A stretch of 64,000 nucleotides of DNA from Siniperca chuatsi (lineage: Eukaryota; Chordata; Actinopteri; Centrarchiformes; Sinipercidae). The stretch lies in contig NC_058042.1 in NCBI RefSeq assembly GCF_020085105.1, forward strand, positions 18,431,001 through 18,495,000, written 5' to 3'. The notes beneath the pieces are model-generated. The model saw only the letters and a program-made list of their open reading frames with translations, ran no database searches and was not told the DNA's origin. Each line of letters starts with the position of its first letter. Position 1 is the first letter of the stretch. Below, piece after piece: positions 1 to 12,200 of this stretch. The position numbers were made by a program, and so were the translations under genes.

Positions 1-598
1 CACAACCTTAGAGTGAATAATCAGATGTGATTTTAAAAACCTACATAATAAGAAACTTGCTTTATGAGTTTTAGAGATATAATTACTGATTACATGTGAT
101 CCCTGACTGACTGAATTTATTTTGACAAAATAATCTTCTTACTCACGGACCACTTAATACTGAAGCTTTTTCCAAAGCTTTTAACCACATCTCACAATCA
201 CGTGACTTAATGGAAGTATGGATGTGGTTTGAAAGCTCCACACAAAGTTAATAAGTGGGCCTTGAGTTAAGATCTGTTTATTGAAGTGCTTTTTTTCAAG
301 GCCAAAAATTATCTTTCACAAATCGGTAAGCTCTTCATCCAATTGGTTTGGAAATGCTGAACTGAAATCTGTACTTTAAACCAAATTGAATTGTCTTTTT
401 ATGTCTGAAATTACAAGCTCAATCAATGAAGCCACAACAAACAAGTACAATACAAGTTATTGTACACACCTTGCTGATTCCATTATTCATACATGAGGGC
501 TGCAATCGTCTTGTTAAAACACCAATAAACAAAAACTCCTTTTTCAACAATATATTCACAATGTGCAGTTAAACACCAGAGTTTAATCTCACCAACAG
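1..598. other. Intron DNA upstream of the first visible prtg exon
   Basis: AT-rich sequence ending in a splice acceptor at 597-598. I see no exon, RNA gene or recognisable repeat in it. By position it should be the intron before the exon at 599; the earlier prtg exons (signal peptide, Ig domains, most FNIII domains) lie outside the window. Confidence 0.6.
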
Positions 599-2694
599 GG
601 AGCATCACCATGGCACTGCTGGAGAACCTGAAGCCTGGCCAGGTGTACTTGGTGAAAGTTTCTGCATCCAACGACATAGGTGATGGGCCGTTCTCTCATA
701 CGGTGGAGCTGACAGTACGAGCAGATCTCTCCTCTGGTTACGATCCCCGGCTCTCCCGTGGCTCCACACACTCCACAGGTCACTTGATATCTTACGATTG
801 GGGTCTTCCTTTAATAGAACTTGAAACTTATTAAGCTTTTGGAGACTGCACTGTGGCAAATGATTGATAATCTGACAATGTTGCCTTCATCCTTCACAGG
901 CTTTTCTGATGGCTTCTACCACCTGGACCAAAAGTCAATGACAGGGATCACTGTGGGAGTCTGCATCGCTCTCATCTGCATCATCATCTGTGCTTTCATC
1001 ATTGTCTGCAGAGGCAAAAACAGGTACTTAGTATGTCTGAACACACCGAAGGCAGGGCTCACTGTCCTTAGAAAAAGGGGCCAATACATGTTGCCTTTGA
1101 GTATCCTCTGTCTGTAGTGATGTCATGTTTGTTTCCCTCCAGGAAATTTTCAGCTGTTAAAACATACAGAGAAGGAGTGAGCACATCTGCCTCGGCTGCA
1201 GCACATCTGGGCTCTGAGGGTCAAGCTGAGAATGCTGATGTGACTGTGCCAATGATGAGTCAAAACCATTTCATTGATGCAAAGGTACTTAGCACTTACT
1301 GCAGCATGTAACATGGTGGCTAAAACCCTGGAAAAACTTTAGAAAGTTGTTTTTCGGGCCTGGAAAATGTTTGGGAATTTGTTAATATTATTCAGCTTTT
1401 GGGAAACATGAAATTGTAAATAAAGATACTAATTATAAATATACAGTATTACAATCATGGACATTTGATATTGTATGGAAACATTTTGGAACTTAAGTGT
1501 GGGGACCCTGACGTAATCAGAACCACATCAAATGTAGTTGCAAGAGTAGCAAAGCCACTGAAAATCATAGCACTTTCAATTATATCCATTTTACAGTCAG
1601 TACTGGATATGGCTCATACCTTTTCATACGTTAAAAAATATATATTTTTCACTTCTAGGGTGGAACAAATCTCATTATTAATTGCCTCGGTCCTGTTCAG
1701 CCCAGCACTGAGAAGAAAGAGAAATGGTTTTCCTTCGGCACTAATGTGAAAAAAGACAGTAAAGCAGTGCAGGTAAGATTAAGAATCAGGAGTCCTGCTT
1801 GTTAAATTGTCAATTTATAGATTGCAGAATTCCCCACAATTCACTGCTTACCCAGTGTTTGTAAATTACATGGGACGCTCTTGCCCTGAGTTAAGCCTCA
1901 GACTACATTTACAAGATTGCAAGCCTAAACTTCAGCCATGGCTCTAACGCTGACCTTAACCATATGTAGCCTATACCTAAACGCAACTATTTGATTGGTG
2001 GTGTTTGTTGGAGGCGGTACTACAAAATTAAGGAAACACATTAGTTGAGTAATTAATATAAATAGGGCTTTCAGGAACTGCATTAAAGACTAAACCTCAC
2101 TGCTTGGAAAATTGTATCAGAAAGACTTCTGAAGCTCCTATTTGTAATTTGGATGATAGGATGCGAAGGCAGAATAAGATCTTTTGACATCAAGATGCAG
2201 CTATCTGTAACTACACAACTGAAGCCATAAACACTCAGACTAACTGAAGCAACATTTTCTCTGTGCTGTAGAATATGAGACATGGTGCCGCCTCCTACCA
2301 GCCGGGTACCACAGTGTTGACCTTTGAAGAGGAGCTGTCCATGTCTCCAGACCAGCCCACCACCCTGCAGGCCCTCCTCTGGAGTCCCGGTGACATGGAG
2401 GGCTCCTCCAACAGCGAGAGCAGCCACGCAACAGGTGACTCAGGTCGTTACTCTCACAACGAGACAGAGATGACCAACATGTCGTCTGGTCCCAGCAGCC
2501 GCCCACCGTCTCTGACAGCGGAGGACAGCGGAGGCTCAGACTGCAGTAGCCCCGCTGAAGAGCCGGGCGAGCTGCTGGAGGAAAGTCACAATGACCTGAA
2601 GTTAATGGAGTCCGTCGAGAACGTCTGCTGTCATCAGGAAGCGCAGAGCAGTTCTCAGTCTGCACACTCTCCAAGTGTGTGGGCATGTGTGTGA
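599..2694 (+). CDS. prtg: Protogenin (3' part): last FNIII domain, membrane segment, cytoplasmic tail
   Basis: Partial gene, 326 visible codons. Exons: 599-778, 900-1023, 1143-1284, 1659-1772, 2272-2694; all have AG/GT borders and compatible phases. The first exon encodes the end of a fibronectin III domain ([14 protein letters not shown]). The second encodes one transmembrane helix ([20 protein letters not shown]) followed by basic stop-transfer residues. The tail carries protogenin-like stretches: MPMM..FIDAK is matched by [12 protein letters not shown], then [16 protein letters not shown] and [13 protein letters not shown]. Protogenin is a DCC/neogenin-related Ig/FNIII cell-surface receptor of the early embryo, linked to timing of neural differentiation. 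Orientation next to ccpg1 agrees with human 15q21. The last codons run into a GT microsatellite, so the C-terminus (SPSVWACV) is probably lineage-specific. Other IGDCC family members fit the tail less well. Confidence 0.9.
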
Positions 2695-2735
2695 GTGTGT
2701 GTGTGTGTGTGTGGGTGTGTGTGGGTGTGAAGGCA
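2695..2735. repeat. GT microsatellite overlapping the prtg stop codon
   Basis: An imperfect GT/GGGT run begins at the prtg stop (TGA 2692-2694) and continues to about 2730. The final prtg codons (TGT GTG TGA) are part of the same repeat. Confidence 0.85.
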
Positions 2736-2774
2736 GTGGTATACTTGCAAAAAAATAGACTTAATCGCCTTCTG

Positions 2775-3160
2775 GCAAGAGTTAGAGAAGATCGATACCA
2801 CTCTTATGTCTTTTAGATAGAAGGCTACAGTCAGCAGCCGGTTAGCTTAGCTTAGCACAAAGACTGGAAACGGGGGGAAACAGCTAGCTTGGCTCTGTCC
2901 AAAAGGAACAAAATCCACCTATCAGCACCTCTAAAGCTCACTCTTTATCTTGTTGTATCTCGTTTGTTTAATCTGCAAGTGTAAAAACAACAAACTGGTT
3001 TTACAGGTTTTATGTGCTGGACTATTTCTTGGCCGGGACCTGTACCTTCCTGGAGTCTCCACTGGTCACCTGGGAACAGCTCAGAGACTGGCTGCTGGTG
3101 GTAGCTTCATATTTACTGTACAGACATAATAGTGGCATCAATCTTCTCATCTAACTCTGC
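2775..3160. mobile_element. MITE with long inverted termini in the prtg 3' region
   Basis: The left end (GCAAGAGTTAGAGAAGATCG, from about 2775) is mirrored by the right end, which reads TCTTCTCATCTAACTCTGC at 3142-3160. The interior, with GGTTAGCTTAGCTTAGCAC and CTGGACTATTTCTTGGCCGG, belongs to a repeat I recognise as common in percomorph fish. No coding capacity, so a non-autonomous DNA transposon. It lies downstream of the prtg stop and may be transcribed in the 3' UTR. Confidence 0.7.
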
Positions 3161-5940
3161 AACACTGAAAACAACAAAGCATGACAGAGAAGCGGAAATG
3201 AGGATTTAGAAAAGCTTCAGATATTCTCCGACTCAGCGAGTCAAGCTAAGGACGGATTTGACTAAAATTCATCCACATAACCCTCCTGTAGTTATTTTCC
3301 ATTGCAAGTGTACTGCAGGCCTGAATGTAAGAGTGAGACCTTTTTTTAACCTTTATCCTCTTTTGGTCCAGCACACAATGAACAGGAAGCCAACAAAGCC
3401 TTTTACAGTATAAAATGTTGGCAGGGAGGGTCATTTGATTTCTTTTACTTCTTTCTTTTATAAACGTTCATGTACTTTACAGTCAAAAATGTTCTTTATT
3501 TGTGTGTGTATGTTTATGGAAAAAAAATCTCACCCACCATGAATGTTTAAAAAGCCTGTCAAAAATGTGACAAAAGTGACATTTCTGACATTATTTAAGA
3601 GAGTTTATCACTGGAGCGAAAGGGAAGCGTGAGTCCTTTTCACTGATTATCTACCTCGGTTTACCTCCGGGTAAACTTCCACTGTATATTTAATAACTAC
3701 TTATACCTACGTTATGTGATGTGCTGCTTCAGTTACATTACATTTGATACTTCCTGATGACTTTTCTCTGATTGTCATCCCATTTTGTGTTTTTCTCTTA
3801 TTTTGTTCTGATTTGATGGATGGTAAGGGCACTGCAGCTTACTCCTCTCCACCTGTTATGTGGACTGAAGGATGGGAAACACACACACAGTTTCTTATTT
3901 ATCTCCTCAGATGTTTCTGAGGTACTGAGCCAGTATTAATAATATTTTTTGTTCATTTTGTCCATTATTGAGTAATAGTATGAAAAGATAACGAATGTCT
4001 GCTCTTTGTTTTGTATGTCAGTGTGCAGCTGCCCTTGCCATTCCTGTTTTATACTACCTCGTTTAAGAATTAATTTTACTGTCTTGTTGTTTTCATCAGG
4101 GAACAAAGTTTAGTACATTTGAAGAGTCACGTAGTGTTACATGCTGAACTGACAGGGTATCTTCTCAGTACTGAACTGCTGTAGTGTGTAATTGCCTAAT
4201 AGAATATGCTATGAATGTATCTCTGACATTGTGTGCCAGTAGCTCAGATGTTTGTGCTGCCCTGATGGAAACCCCCTCTGTAGTTTCTCCTCAGGTCCTA
4301 TAACGTCTGTTTTTTACAACAGACTCTTTTGTTTATTGACTTCTTCCTTTTTATTCGTGTAAAGATTCACACCAGAAGTGCTTGCAGTGACATGTCGGTA
4401 GCGAAAAGCTTTATAATTGGCCTTAATGTGGGAAGCGCCCCAGATGCTGAAACCAAAGCCTAATCTTTCTGAGGGAGAAGCTCCACATGAGGATGCAACA
4501 CATGAAGAATGATTGTAGTAAAAGCAATGGAAGTGTTTAATCAGAGATGAAAGTGAAGAATTGAATGAACACCATGAAACGTTTTAGTTTGAAAATAGTC
4601 TATATTTTTGTTAGAAGATAATGTACTACTGAGTACACGTTGTAGTTACTTTTGTTCCTAGTAGTTTTTTTTGTTTTGTTTTGCTGTAGAGTAGATAAAG
4701 ATTAGCACTTGTCTGCCAAGTAGTTTTGTATTATTGGCCAATGTGCAGCGGTGACTGTGACGCTATAACCCAAAGAGTTGTTTGCTACCTGAGTTTATTT
4801 TAGTCTCTCAACTAATCTCTGGCAGAAGGTTACTGAGGAATGAGAAATAATCGAAAAACACATTAGACCAAAGATGAAACGCGGCCTTTGAGACGAGTTG
4901 AGGCGCTGCTCCTCAAACAAAGCCTTGCACATTAGTGGCCTTGACCTGCAACAAAAAGAGTGCAGAGAGTTGCAGGTTAAAACTCTGAGGAAGTGCCAGC
5001 AGGATACACGGGCACTTAATGACGATGGAGTGACAATTAGTAATCAATTTTATGCACACAAGGCAAATTATCCTGTCGCAGAATTCCTCGAAAACTGTTG
5101 CCAACAGATGTCTGTACATTTTAGGTGAAAATTAAAGAGTTAAATACAGTATATTATATCGATTAGAAGTCTGTGTTGCAACGGTGCAGTCGTGTGTAAA
5201 TGTACACCCGCTGATTTTTCATGTTGTGAATGAGTGAAAAATAATTTACATGGGACATACATAAAGTATTTTTATAACAAGAAATACATGTGAAGTATTC
5301 AAATGTCATTCCTTCATATAGATAATTTGAAGATCTCATAAAAAAATAATTTAAATCATAACAAAGATTGTAGAAAAGTCAGCGGGCGCACAAAAGTTTT
5401 CACATTTCTGTATTTTTAATCAGAGGATTCTGCAGGGGATTCAATCATGGGAAACGTTTGGGATGAAAAATGACACAATCAGTTTAACTTTCTTTTGAAA
5501 AGCAAACAACGTAAACCAAATAATTTTTTTTTTTAAGGTCATCGTTGCATATTGGCAACAGAGATCAGTTTAAAAGCATCCTATCTTTGTGTGAAATGTT
5601 GTCATTTTCAGTGTTCTCATACTAATTTTATAACTATACGCAGCAGGAAGAAAACGTTACACTTTGTTTCTTAATCATCATTTATTTCCACAAAATCAAG
5701 TTTTCCTTTTTTTTTAGTCTGTTGTCTTTCAAGATAAAATGTTTTTATATACATTTGAGTATTGTTTAATCGGCTTTTGCAAAGTATTTCCATTTTAACT
5801 TATAATGTATTCATATATTCTGTAGCTTTAAGGGCTCAATCCAGAATCTGAAAATAGCACTATGTTCAAGTGATGTTGTGGAGATACTGAACTCCTACTT
5901 CACAAAAACTGTAGCTGTTTTATGTTTTCAAGTCGTGATA

Positions 5941-5971
<31 letters not shown>

Positions 5972-6720
5972 CTGCTGGAGTCATACGGGTTCTGAATTGG
6001 GCCTTTTATAGCTCATACAGGTGCGTTAGTGCTACCTCAGGTATTTATGTTTTCATATTCTTGTGATAGGTGCAGACGCAATATGCTTAATGTCTGTAAG
6101 GTTGAGGTCAAGATGTACCGTCATGAAACAAAGGACCCGGCATGTTGGTCTGCTGTCTTTCATCTCATGAATGGTGTTATGTTGGAATTGTGTTGCTGTC
6201 CGAGCATGTGAATTTAAAGGGATAAAACACAGAGTCTGTGTCTGCGTGTGATCTGACTCGCTCTTTGTTCTCCCTTTTGCAGTAATGATGTGTTTAAATA
6301 ATGTGAGGGGCAGCGTTGCGGGTCATTTACAGTCAACCTCAGGGGAACCCACAGCTGCTCCTCCTTAAAGAGAAAGCAGGTGTCTTGAAAATTGAATGTA
6401 CCTTTTTGTAATTATGATGTTTTCTGATATTTTCTGTTAATTGTTTTGTTATATTTTGTCAGTTTGTCTTTGTCAAGAAAATCACTTGCAAGTTGGTTTT
6501 GGCCAAAATTGTTTAGTTAGGAGATTTTAGACAGTGGTTAATCATGAAAAGTCTGATTCTCACTTTAAATAAAATTACAAAAATTGCAACTTGTCTGCAG
6601 TTGTTTTTACTGAACGCAACTATTCTGATAATCGTTTCTCATTTTCATACAAAAGCTGGATGTGTAGTTCAGGTGATCACTCCTTTCAAACAACTGTTGA
6701 TCAGTATTAACAATTACACT
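3161..6720. other. prtg 3' UTR and/or intergenic DNA
   Basis: No gene-like ORF with splice context was found. Short ORFs at 4898-5128 and 5878-6211 look accidental. A CA microsatellite sits at 5944-5971. A possible poly(A) signal AATAAA at 6568-6573 could end a long prtg 3' UTR; earlier ends are equally possible. The genes that lie between PRTG and CCPG1 in human (PYGO1, DNAAF4) are not here. Confidence 0.5.
5944..5971. repeat. CA dinucleotide microsatellite
   Basis: Fourteen uninterrupted AC units. Confidence 0.95.
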
Positions 6721-6816
6721 TAAAACAGTGGTGAAAGGTAACTACATACATGAACTATATATTTGTACAATTTGAAGGTGTTTTACTTGAGTATTTTCAT
6801 TTGATGCTACTTTATA

Positions 6817-6893
6817 ATTTGTTGTGAGCAGTTTAATGTAGGAACTATTTTCTTTCTACCGATAGTTCCCACATGAAACTGCTCACAACAAAT
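6817..6893. repeat. 31-bp inverted repeat (hairpin)
   Basis: Arms 6817-6847 and 6863-6893 pair over 31 bp with two mismatches around a 15-nt loop. The arm core is TTGTTGTGAGCAGTTT. It falls inside the MITE cluster. Confidence 0.85.
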
Positions 6894-7384
6894 CTGTGGA
6901 TTATCGTGAGTAACCGGGTCATGATTTCTGGAAAGAGACATTACTGTTGAGTTTTTCAAATGTATTTTTTTTTTTTTTCAGCTTTAAGCACCACAAGCCG
7001 AGTGCTATATAGTTCCATTATATTGAGAAAATGCAGACATCTCTACGGCCGATATCGCCAAAACTCGGCAACTCGCACCAAAACTGTCTAGATGGATAAA
7101 TAGCACTACAGGTAAGAGAAAAAATATGTATTTTTGGTTTTGGGGTGAACTGTCCCTTTACGTAAAAGTACTAATACCACACTGTAAAAATGCTAAATTA
7201 CAAGTTAAAGTCCTGCATTCAGAAACTTACTTAGGTAAACGTATGTAAGTATAACCAGGAAAATGTACTTAATGCAGAAAAATGGCCTGTGACTGTTATA
7301 CAGTATTAATACTTGTGCATTAAGCAGCATTTTACTACTGCAGTTGTTTAAGGTGGAGCTAATTATTATTAATAATTATTTTGT

Positions 7385-7600
7385 ACAGGGCTCCAACTAA
7401 TGATTATTTTCATTATGGATTAATCTGCTATTTATTTTCTCAATTAATTGATTGATTTGATTTGGTTTGTAAAAATCCATTAACAGTGATAAATGCCTTC
7501 ACAATTAGCCACACCTTCACAATGATTATCAAAATAGTTGCTGATTAATTTCAGTCAGTCAACTAATTGATTAATGGACTAATCGTTTCAACTGTATGTT
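7385..7600. mobile_element. ATTAATCGATTA-type MITE (copy 1, nested)
   Basis: Starts GGGCTCCAACTAATGATTAT and ends near AATCGTTTCAACTG. This is a fish repeat with inverted ends made of ATTAAT/TCGATTA motifs. It interrupts a reverse copy of the AGTACT family. Related copies lie at about 13580-13910, 25838-26178 and 61278-61580. Confidence 0.7.
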
Positions 7601-8585
7601 TATAAACTGTTGGCTGGTTTAATTTATAACAATGCATCATATTTGATAAGCTCTTCATGTGTTTTGTAAAAATCTTAATTTGCAAGGTAACTAGTAACTA
7701 AAGCTGTCAGATAAATGTAGTGACATAAAAAGGACAATATTTCCCTGTGAGATGTAGTAAAGTAGAAGTAGAAAGAGGCGTGAAAAGACATCACACAAGT
7801 AAAGTACAAGTACCTCAAATTTATACTTGAGTATACAGCACTTGAGTAAATGTACTTAGTTCCACTGTTGCTTCTACTTCAGTTTACAAGGAACTTTTTG
7901 CTCCTCTACATTTATTTGCCAGCTGTAGTTAATAGTTATTTACAGATTTTCAGTTTTACCTACAAAACATGATCAGTTTATGAACTATGATGCATTATTA
8001 CATTAAACACAGTATAAAAGGTAGTTCAAATTAGCGCAACATTGACCAGCTACAACATTAAAATGCTGCTTAATGATTATAAAGTAATAATAATCGAATA
8101 ATAAACTATATATTGTAACACTTTTTAAATTAGAAAAGGTAAAGGGGCTGTTCAGTATAATGTGTACTTTTACTCTAAATTTTTCTGCTAGTATTTTTGC
8201 ATTCTTAGATAAAATGTTTAATGCAGGACTTGAAATGGAGTATTTTTACTGTGTAATATTACACCTTTTACTTACAGAATCTTAATATCTATGCCACTTT
8301 AACATAAAACCACATCATACTTTACAACAATTCCCCTTAAAAAATAAATCACACTTTAATTTGAAGATGTTGTAAAGGAAGTTGTGATACCTAGAAACTG
8401 AATAAACCCAAAACTGGGACATTTAAAGTTTAAATTACATTGCATTTTTAAGCACATGCTGAAGATTATCTTATATACAGTCTTCATCGCCTTACTGTGC
8501 TTTACTTGGTCCAAAATTTTATTTCCCTAATTGCTGCATGTTTATGAGCGTATCCTCTATTTTCTAGTATGTAAAACTATAAGAA

Positions 8586-8590
<5 letters not shown>

Positions 8591-8629
<39 letters not shown>
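8591..8629. repeat. CA dinucleotide microsatellite
   Basis: Uninterrupted CA run of about 39 bases. Confidence 0.95.
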
Positions 8630-8631
<2 letters not shown>

Positions 8632-8704
8632 ACTACTCCTTGCAGACCTACAACTTACAAAAATCGGCTCAACACTGACCTCTACTGGTATTACATGTTA
8701 ACAG

Positions 8705-9085
8705 CAGATCAGAAATACTTTATTGATCCCCGAGGGGAAACTCTTTTGTTACAGCAGCTCACTATCATGTCAGTGCACACAGGAGTAGAAGTTATAAGCA
8801 AAAAATATAATATAATAAGTACAAAGTGGATATAAGTATAACAGCTAAATAAGTGTAAAGTACAAAGTGGGTTTACCGGTTGATGATAAGTATGTACGAT
8901 ATAATAATACAATGTAACAATAAGTAATAAGTAATAGTGCATGTACTGTCAAGTTATGTGTAGCTTATTAAGATGATTATGTGACGGTGGATATTGCACA
9001 GCAGTAATAGAAGTATGAATAAATATCAATAAAATAAACTGAAAACAGAGTATATTGCACCGGAGTATTACACAGAGAATATTGC
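8705..9085 (-). mobile_element. LINE 3' tail (TTTATTGATCCCCGAGGGG family), inverted
   Basis: AATACTTTATTGATCCCCGA followed by GGGGAAACTC is the reverse complement of a common fish non-LTR retrotransposon 3' end. The following AC/TG-poor sequence (AGTACAAAGTGG, ATATTGCACA) is typical of the same tails. No reverse transcriptase is left. Exact LINE clade not assigned. Confidence 0.6.
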
Positions 9086-9765
9086 ACAATTAAGATTATA
9101 TGATTACTGATCCATAATGACATTATCTTACAATAATTATGAAAAAAACCCAGAAACTATAATAAATAAATAAGCATATATAATACTTTATAATTTTGAA
9201 GGGTTAGTTCCATAAAGCTTCCTTATTCTGTAGAGTTTTGAGTCTTCACACTTCAAAAATCCCCTCTCCAGAAATGTCAGAAAAATCTTGCTTTATTAAT
9301 GCGACAACAAACAGGACCCGATGATAACTAGTCTTAGTTTCGCGTATTTTATGTCTGTTCTGTGTTTACAGCCGTTATCGCCATAGATACATGTGGTGGT
9401 TTTGTTGACAGGTGAGTCTCCACTGCAGCTCATAGTCATTGTACACGCAGTATGCACAGTTACTGAACCCTACCTACCAGTCGAGCAACATAACTTTGTA
9501 TTCCTCAACCAAATAGCCACACGACACGCGCTCACAGCCCAAATCAACGACGAGCACGTGCTTTCTGATGGACAGTTGAACTTTTCACATATACACATAT
9601 GATTTTTGAAAACTTCTGCTATTGCCACAGCACAACACAAACACACACATAATTAACTCCGTGTGCGGTCTGCTTTGTCACGCTTCCTTGTTTATGTTTT
9701 TTTCGGAGCCGCAAGATTTGTTTCTGAACGGTTTGCTCCACCCTAGCTGAGCCTGTTTGGAAACC
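9086..9765. other. Intergenic DNA upstream of ccpg1
   Basis: No supported gene. The 69-codon ORF at 9393-9602 has no splice context or recognisable similarity. GC rises toward 9700 as the ccpg1 promoter begins. Confidence 0.5.
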
Positions 9766-9951
9766 GCACTGAAGGGAAATGTAGTTCATAGAGAACGATG
9801 AAGACGTTGCGCTGCGTGTCCAGCTATGCTTCTTTTAAACTACATTTCCCGTCGGTTTGCAGTGTTGTTAGAAAATAACCTGGGCTAGGGCATACTGCAA
9901 TAACTGGAGCTTCTTGTAAACAGCTGCCTCGTCGTTGGGCACAAACCACCG
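9766..9951 (+). promoter_or_regulatory. ccpg1: ccpg1 promoter and non-coding exon 1
   Basis: Two copies of the AACTACATTTCCC motif lie head to head: 9774-9786 on the minus strand and 9838-9850 on the plus strand. This resembles the ACTACA..TCCC element bound by ZNF143/THAP11 at vertebrate promoters. Downstream, a splice donor (CACCG|GTGAGT) follows 9951 and would end a 5' UTR exon. The next exon (ATG at 12201) starts with an acceptor, so this is the likely exon 1. The transcription start itself is inferred, not seen. Confidence 0.6.
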
Positions 9952-10334
9952 GTGAGTTTAGTCATTTTCTTCTTTTTTTTTTTTAAAGGCTAGTGATGTT
10001 AACGGGCTGCTATACATAACGAACATCGATATGGCACTAATTTATTGTTCCGACGATGTCCAGAGAGGTGACGTTAATAACTAGCCTGTTAAGTTAGTTA
10101 ACTGGCTGCGAACCAACCGTTAAATGACGTTATTTAATTCTAACAGACGAAGCTAACGTCAGCTACAGTTAACGGCTGCAGTGTTCACCGTTCTAATCTC
10201 TGCTGTTGAGCAGCCGTTGGCTTGTCAGGCCGCAGGAGCTGGCATCGCCTCTGTTAGCTGCTCACCGCTAGAGATCGCTGTTACTTCTGTTTGTTTGTTT
10301 GTTTTATATAGCTAGCTAGCTAACTAACAACGTA

Positions 10335-11330
10335 AGTTTCTTTTATTATATTTTTAATTTTTTTTATTGCAGAGTACAGATTTAACAAGCATAGTAACTT
10401 CCCAAAAAGAAGTACAGGTTAGGACCTATGGTTAAGACTGAGCAAATACAATCAAAATGAAAATTAACAAGTACAAAAAAATCATAAAAGGTAAGAAAAC
10501 CAGAAAAACAAAATGTAAAATTGTAAGTCATCCTCTGTCTGGGGTCCAATTAAATGATAAAACTGATAAATATTCATATAGAAATATGGCTTTCCTAGAT
10601 CTAATCAAGTTCAGTGAATCTAACTAAAGAGATGAAACTTTTCAAACTTTAGTGAAATGTGTGGTGGTTTTTAAGAATTTAAATTTGTGTAAAAAATATT
10701 TGGTGAGTATTATCAAGTTATTGTATAGAAATTAAAATTTTCTGTCCTCCATTATAAAACCAAATCTAATATTACTATAAGTCAGGGCTGGCATAATCAA
10801 AATATTACTCAATATCCAATTGTGAAAATCCTCCCAAAATAAATTAGATACATTACAAGAGAACATCAGAAGCTCAATTGTTTCTATTTCTGTTTTACAA
10901 AATACACATTCATTACAATTAAAATTGAACCTAGGTTGTAAAAATTCACTGCAGGGATAAATGTCATTAATTGTTTTTAAATGTCCTTCTTTAGCTTTAG
11001 GCAGTATAGGGAAACTGAGATATCTACATCTAATTCTCTTAGAGGCCATAGTGATGTATTCCTGCTATATGTACTTCCTTTTTAGAGACGAGGGAAAACA
11101 TTCCTTGGTGAGAGAAGATCTTAAAAATGTGTTATTACATTTCTTGTCTAAAAAAGGACAAATTTCAATAGACGACGTGAACAGTACCTAGTACTATCAA
11201 TGTGTACATTAAGGCCCCCTTAAACACACGAATAAAGGCTTATAGAATCGCTCTAATCACAGCAAAATATTCTCTACTAGTACATATTAGATTGTATTTA
11301 CGACTGAACTCATTGTAGTCCAACATATTG
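10335..11330 (-). mobile_element. Decayed L1-like LINE fragment in ccpg1 intron 1
   Basis: The minus strand at 10732-11049 keeps a 105-codon ORF resembling the C-terminal part of fish L1 ORF2: it contains PRFNFNCNECVFCK (Cys motif of the zinc-binding region), FSCNVSNLFWEDFHNWI and LTYSNIRFGFIMEDRK. The T-rich stretch at about 10335-10375 on the plus strand would be the inverted A-rich 3' end. No complete reverse transcriptase is present, so the copy is dead. Confidence 0.7.
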
Positions 11331-12200
11331 CCTCTGTCATCCATTAGATGTTGAATAGACCATATCCCTTGCTCCAGTCATCCATCCTTTAAAATAAAAC
11401 GTATTCTTTATCAGTATACATGTATTATTCCAGATTGGTGTATTATGGGAAGAGAAATTATGTTTTTAGATATAGAGAACTAGCTACTTAAGTATTCAAG
11501 TGGCGAAGACAAGTACTCAGTTCATGACCAGCTAGAGAAAAGTAATGAAGGTGGGAATGAGTATGAATTACAGAACTAGACAGGGCATCGTGCTGACATG
11601 GTGAAGGGAACTAGATTTAGCCACCCATAACAATAGTGCTTAACTATTACTGATAACATTTTTATTTTTTCCAAAGCAACCAGATGTGACTCATAGTTAA
11701 TATATAACTACTGTATCTCTATACATTGGTGGCACTTTTTCCATCAAAAACAAACCATAAGTTGTTTCCAGTACCTTCCAGTGAAGGGTACTTTCCAGTA
11801 GTGAAACAGTTACAGGCTGCTTGTGTTCAGGTGTGCTGACCCTGCCACCTCTTGGAAAGAAAACAGTTCTTGCTCAATCAGATACACGAGCAGCCTATTG
11901 GTGTACACCTGATTCAGAATTAAATGTTAGCATCATTATTTGTTATCAGTGTGACACCACACCAAAAGGCAGGTCTGAATCGCAGCATCAACCCATTCAT
12001 TTTCATCAAATAAATACAGTAACTTAGTAGCAGATGCTTGTATCAGTTTCCTGCTTAAACTGAAGATTAATCATCGCACTATTTTTCAGCTCGTCGTGAC
12101 ACACTGACCTACCTTATCTGTTTCAGCACAACATGCTGTCTCCAGTGTTTACCCTCCTTATCTCCTTTAGATCCCTGTTTATTGCTGACAATTGACAGAA

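Larger units (their letters stand above)
6725..8285. mobile_element. Nested cluster of 'AGTACTTTTACTT'-type MITEs
   Basis: Several copies of one fish repeat family, recognised by TACTTGAGTATTTTCATTT, GATGCATTA and GTACTTTTACT motifs. A forward fragment lies at 6725-6816, a reverse copy at about 7160-7870 and a forward copy at about 7870-8285. The reverse copy is interrupted at about 7385-7600 by a second family (ATTAATCGATTA-type). Another common fish repeat (TACGGCCGATATCGCC, ending GGGTGAACTGTCCCTTTA) separates the first two at about 6975-7160. None has coding capacity. I do not assign superfamilies. Confidence 0.7.

Noticed and set aside
4898-6211. Several 60-76 codon ORFs in the prtg 3' region
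   Set aside because: Overlapping ORFs on both strands, a CA repeat within one of them, and no splice or similarity support.
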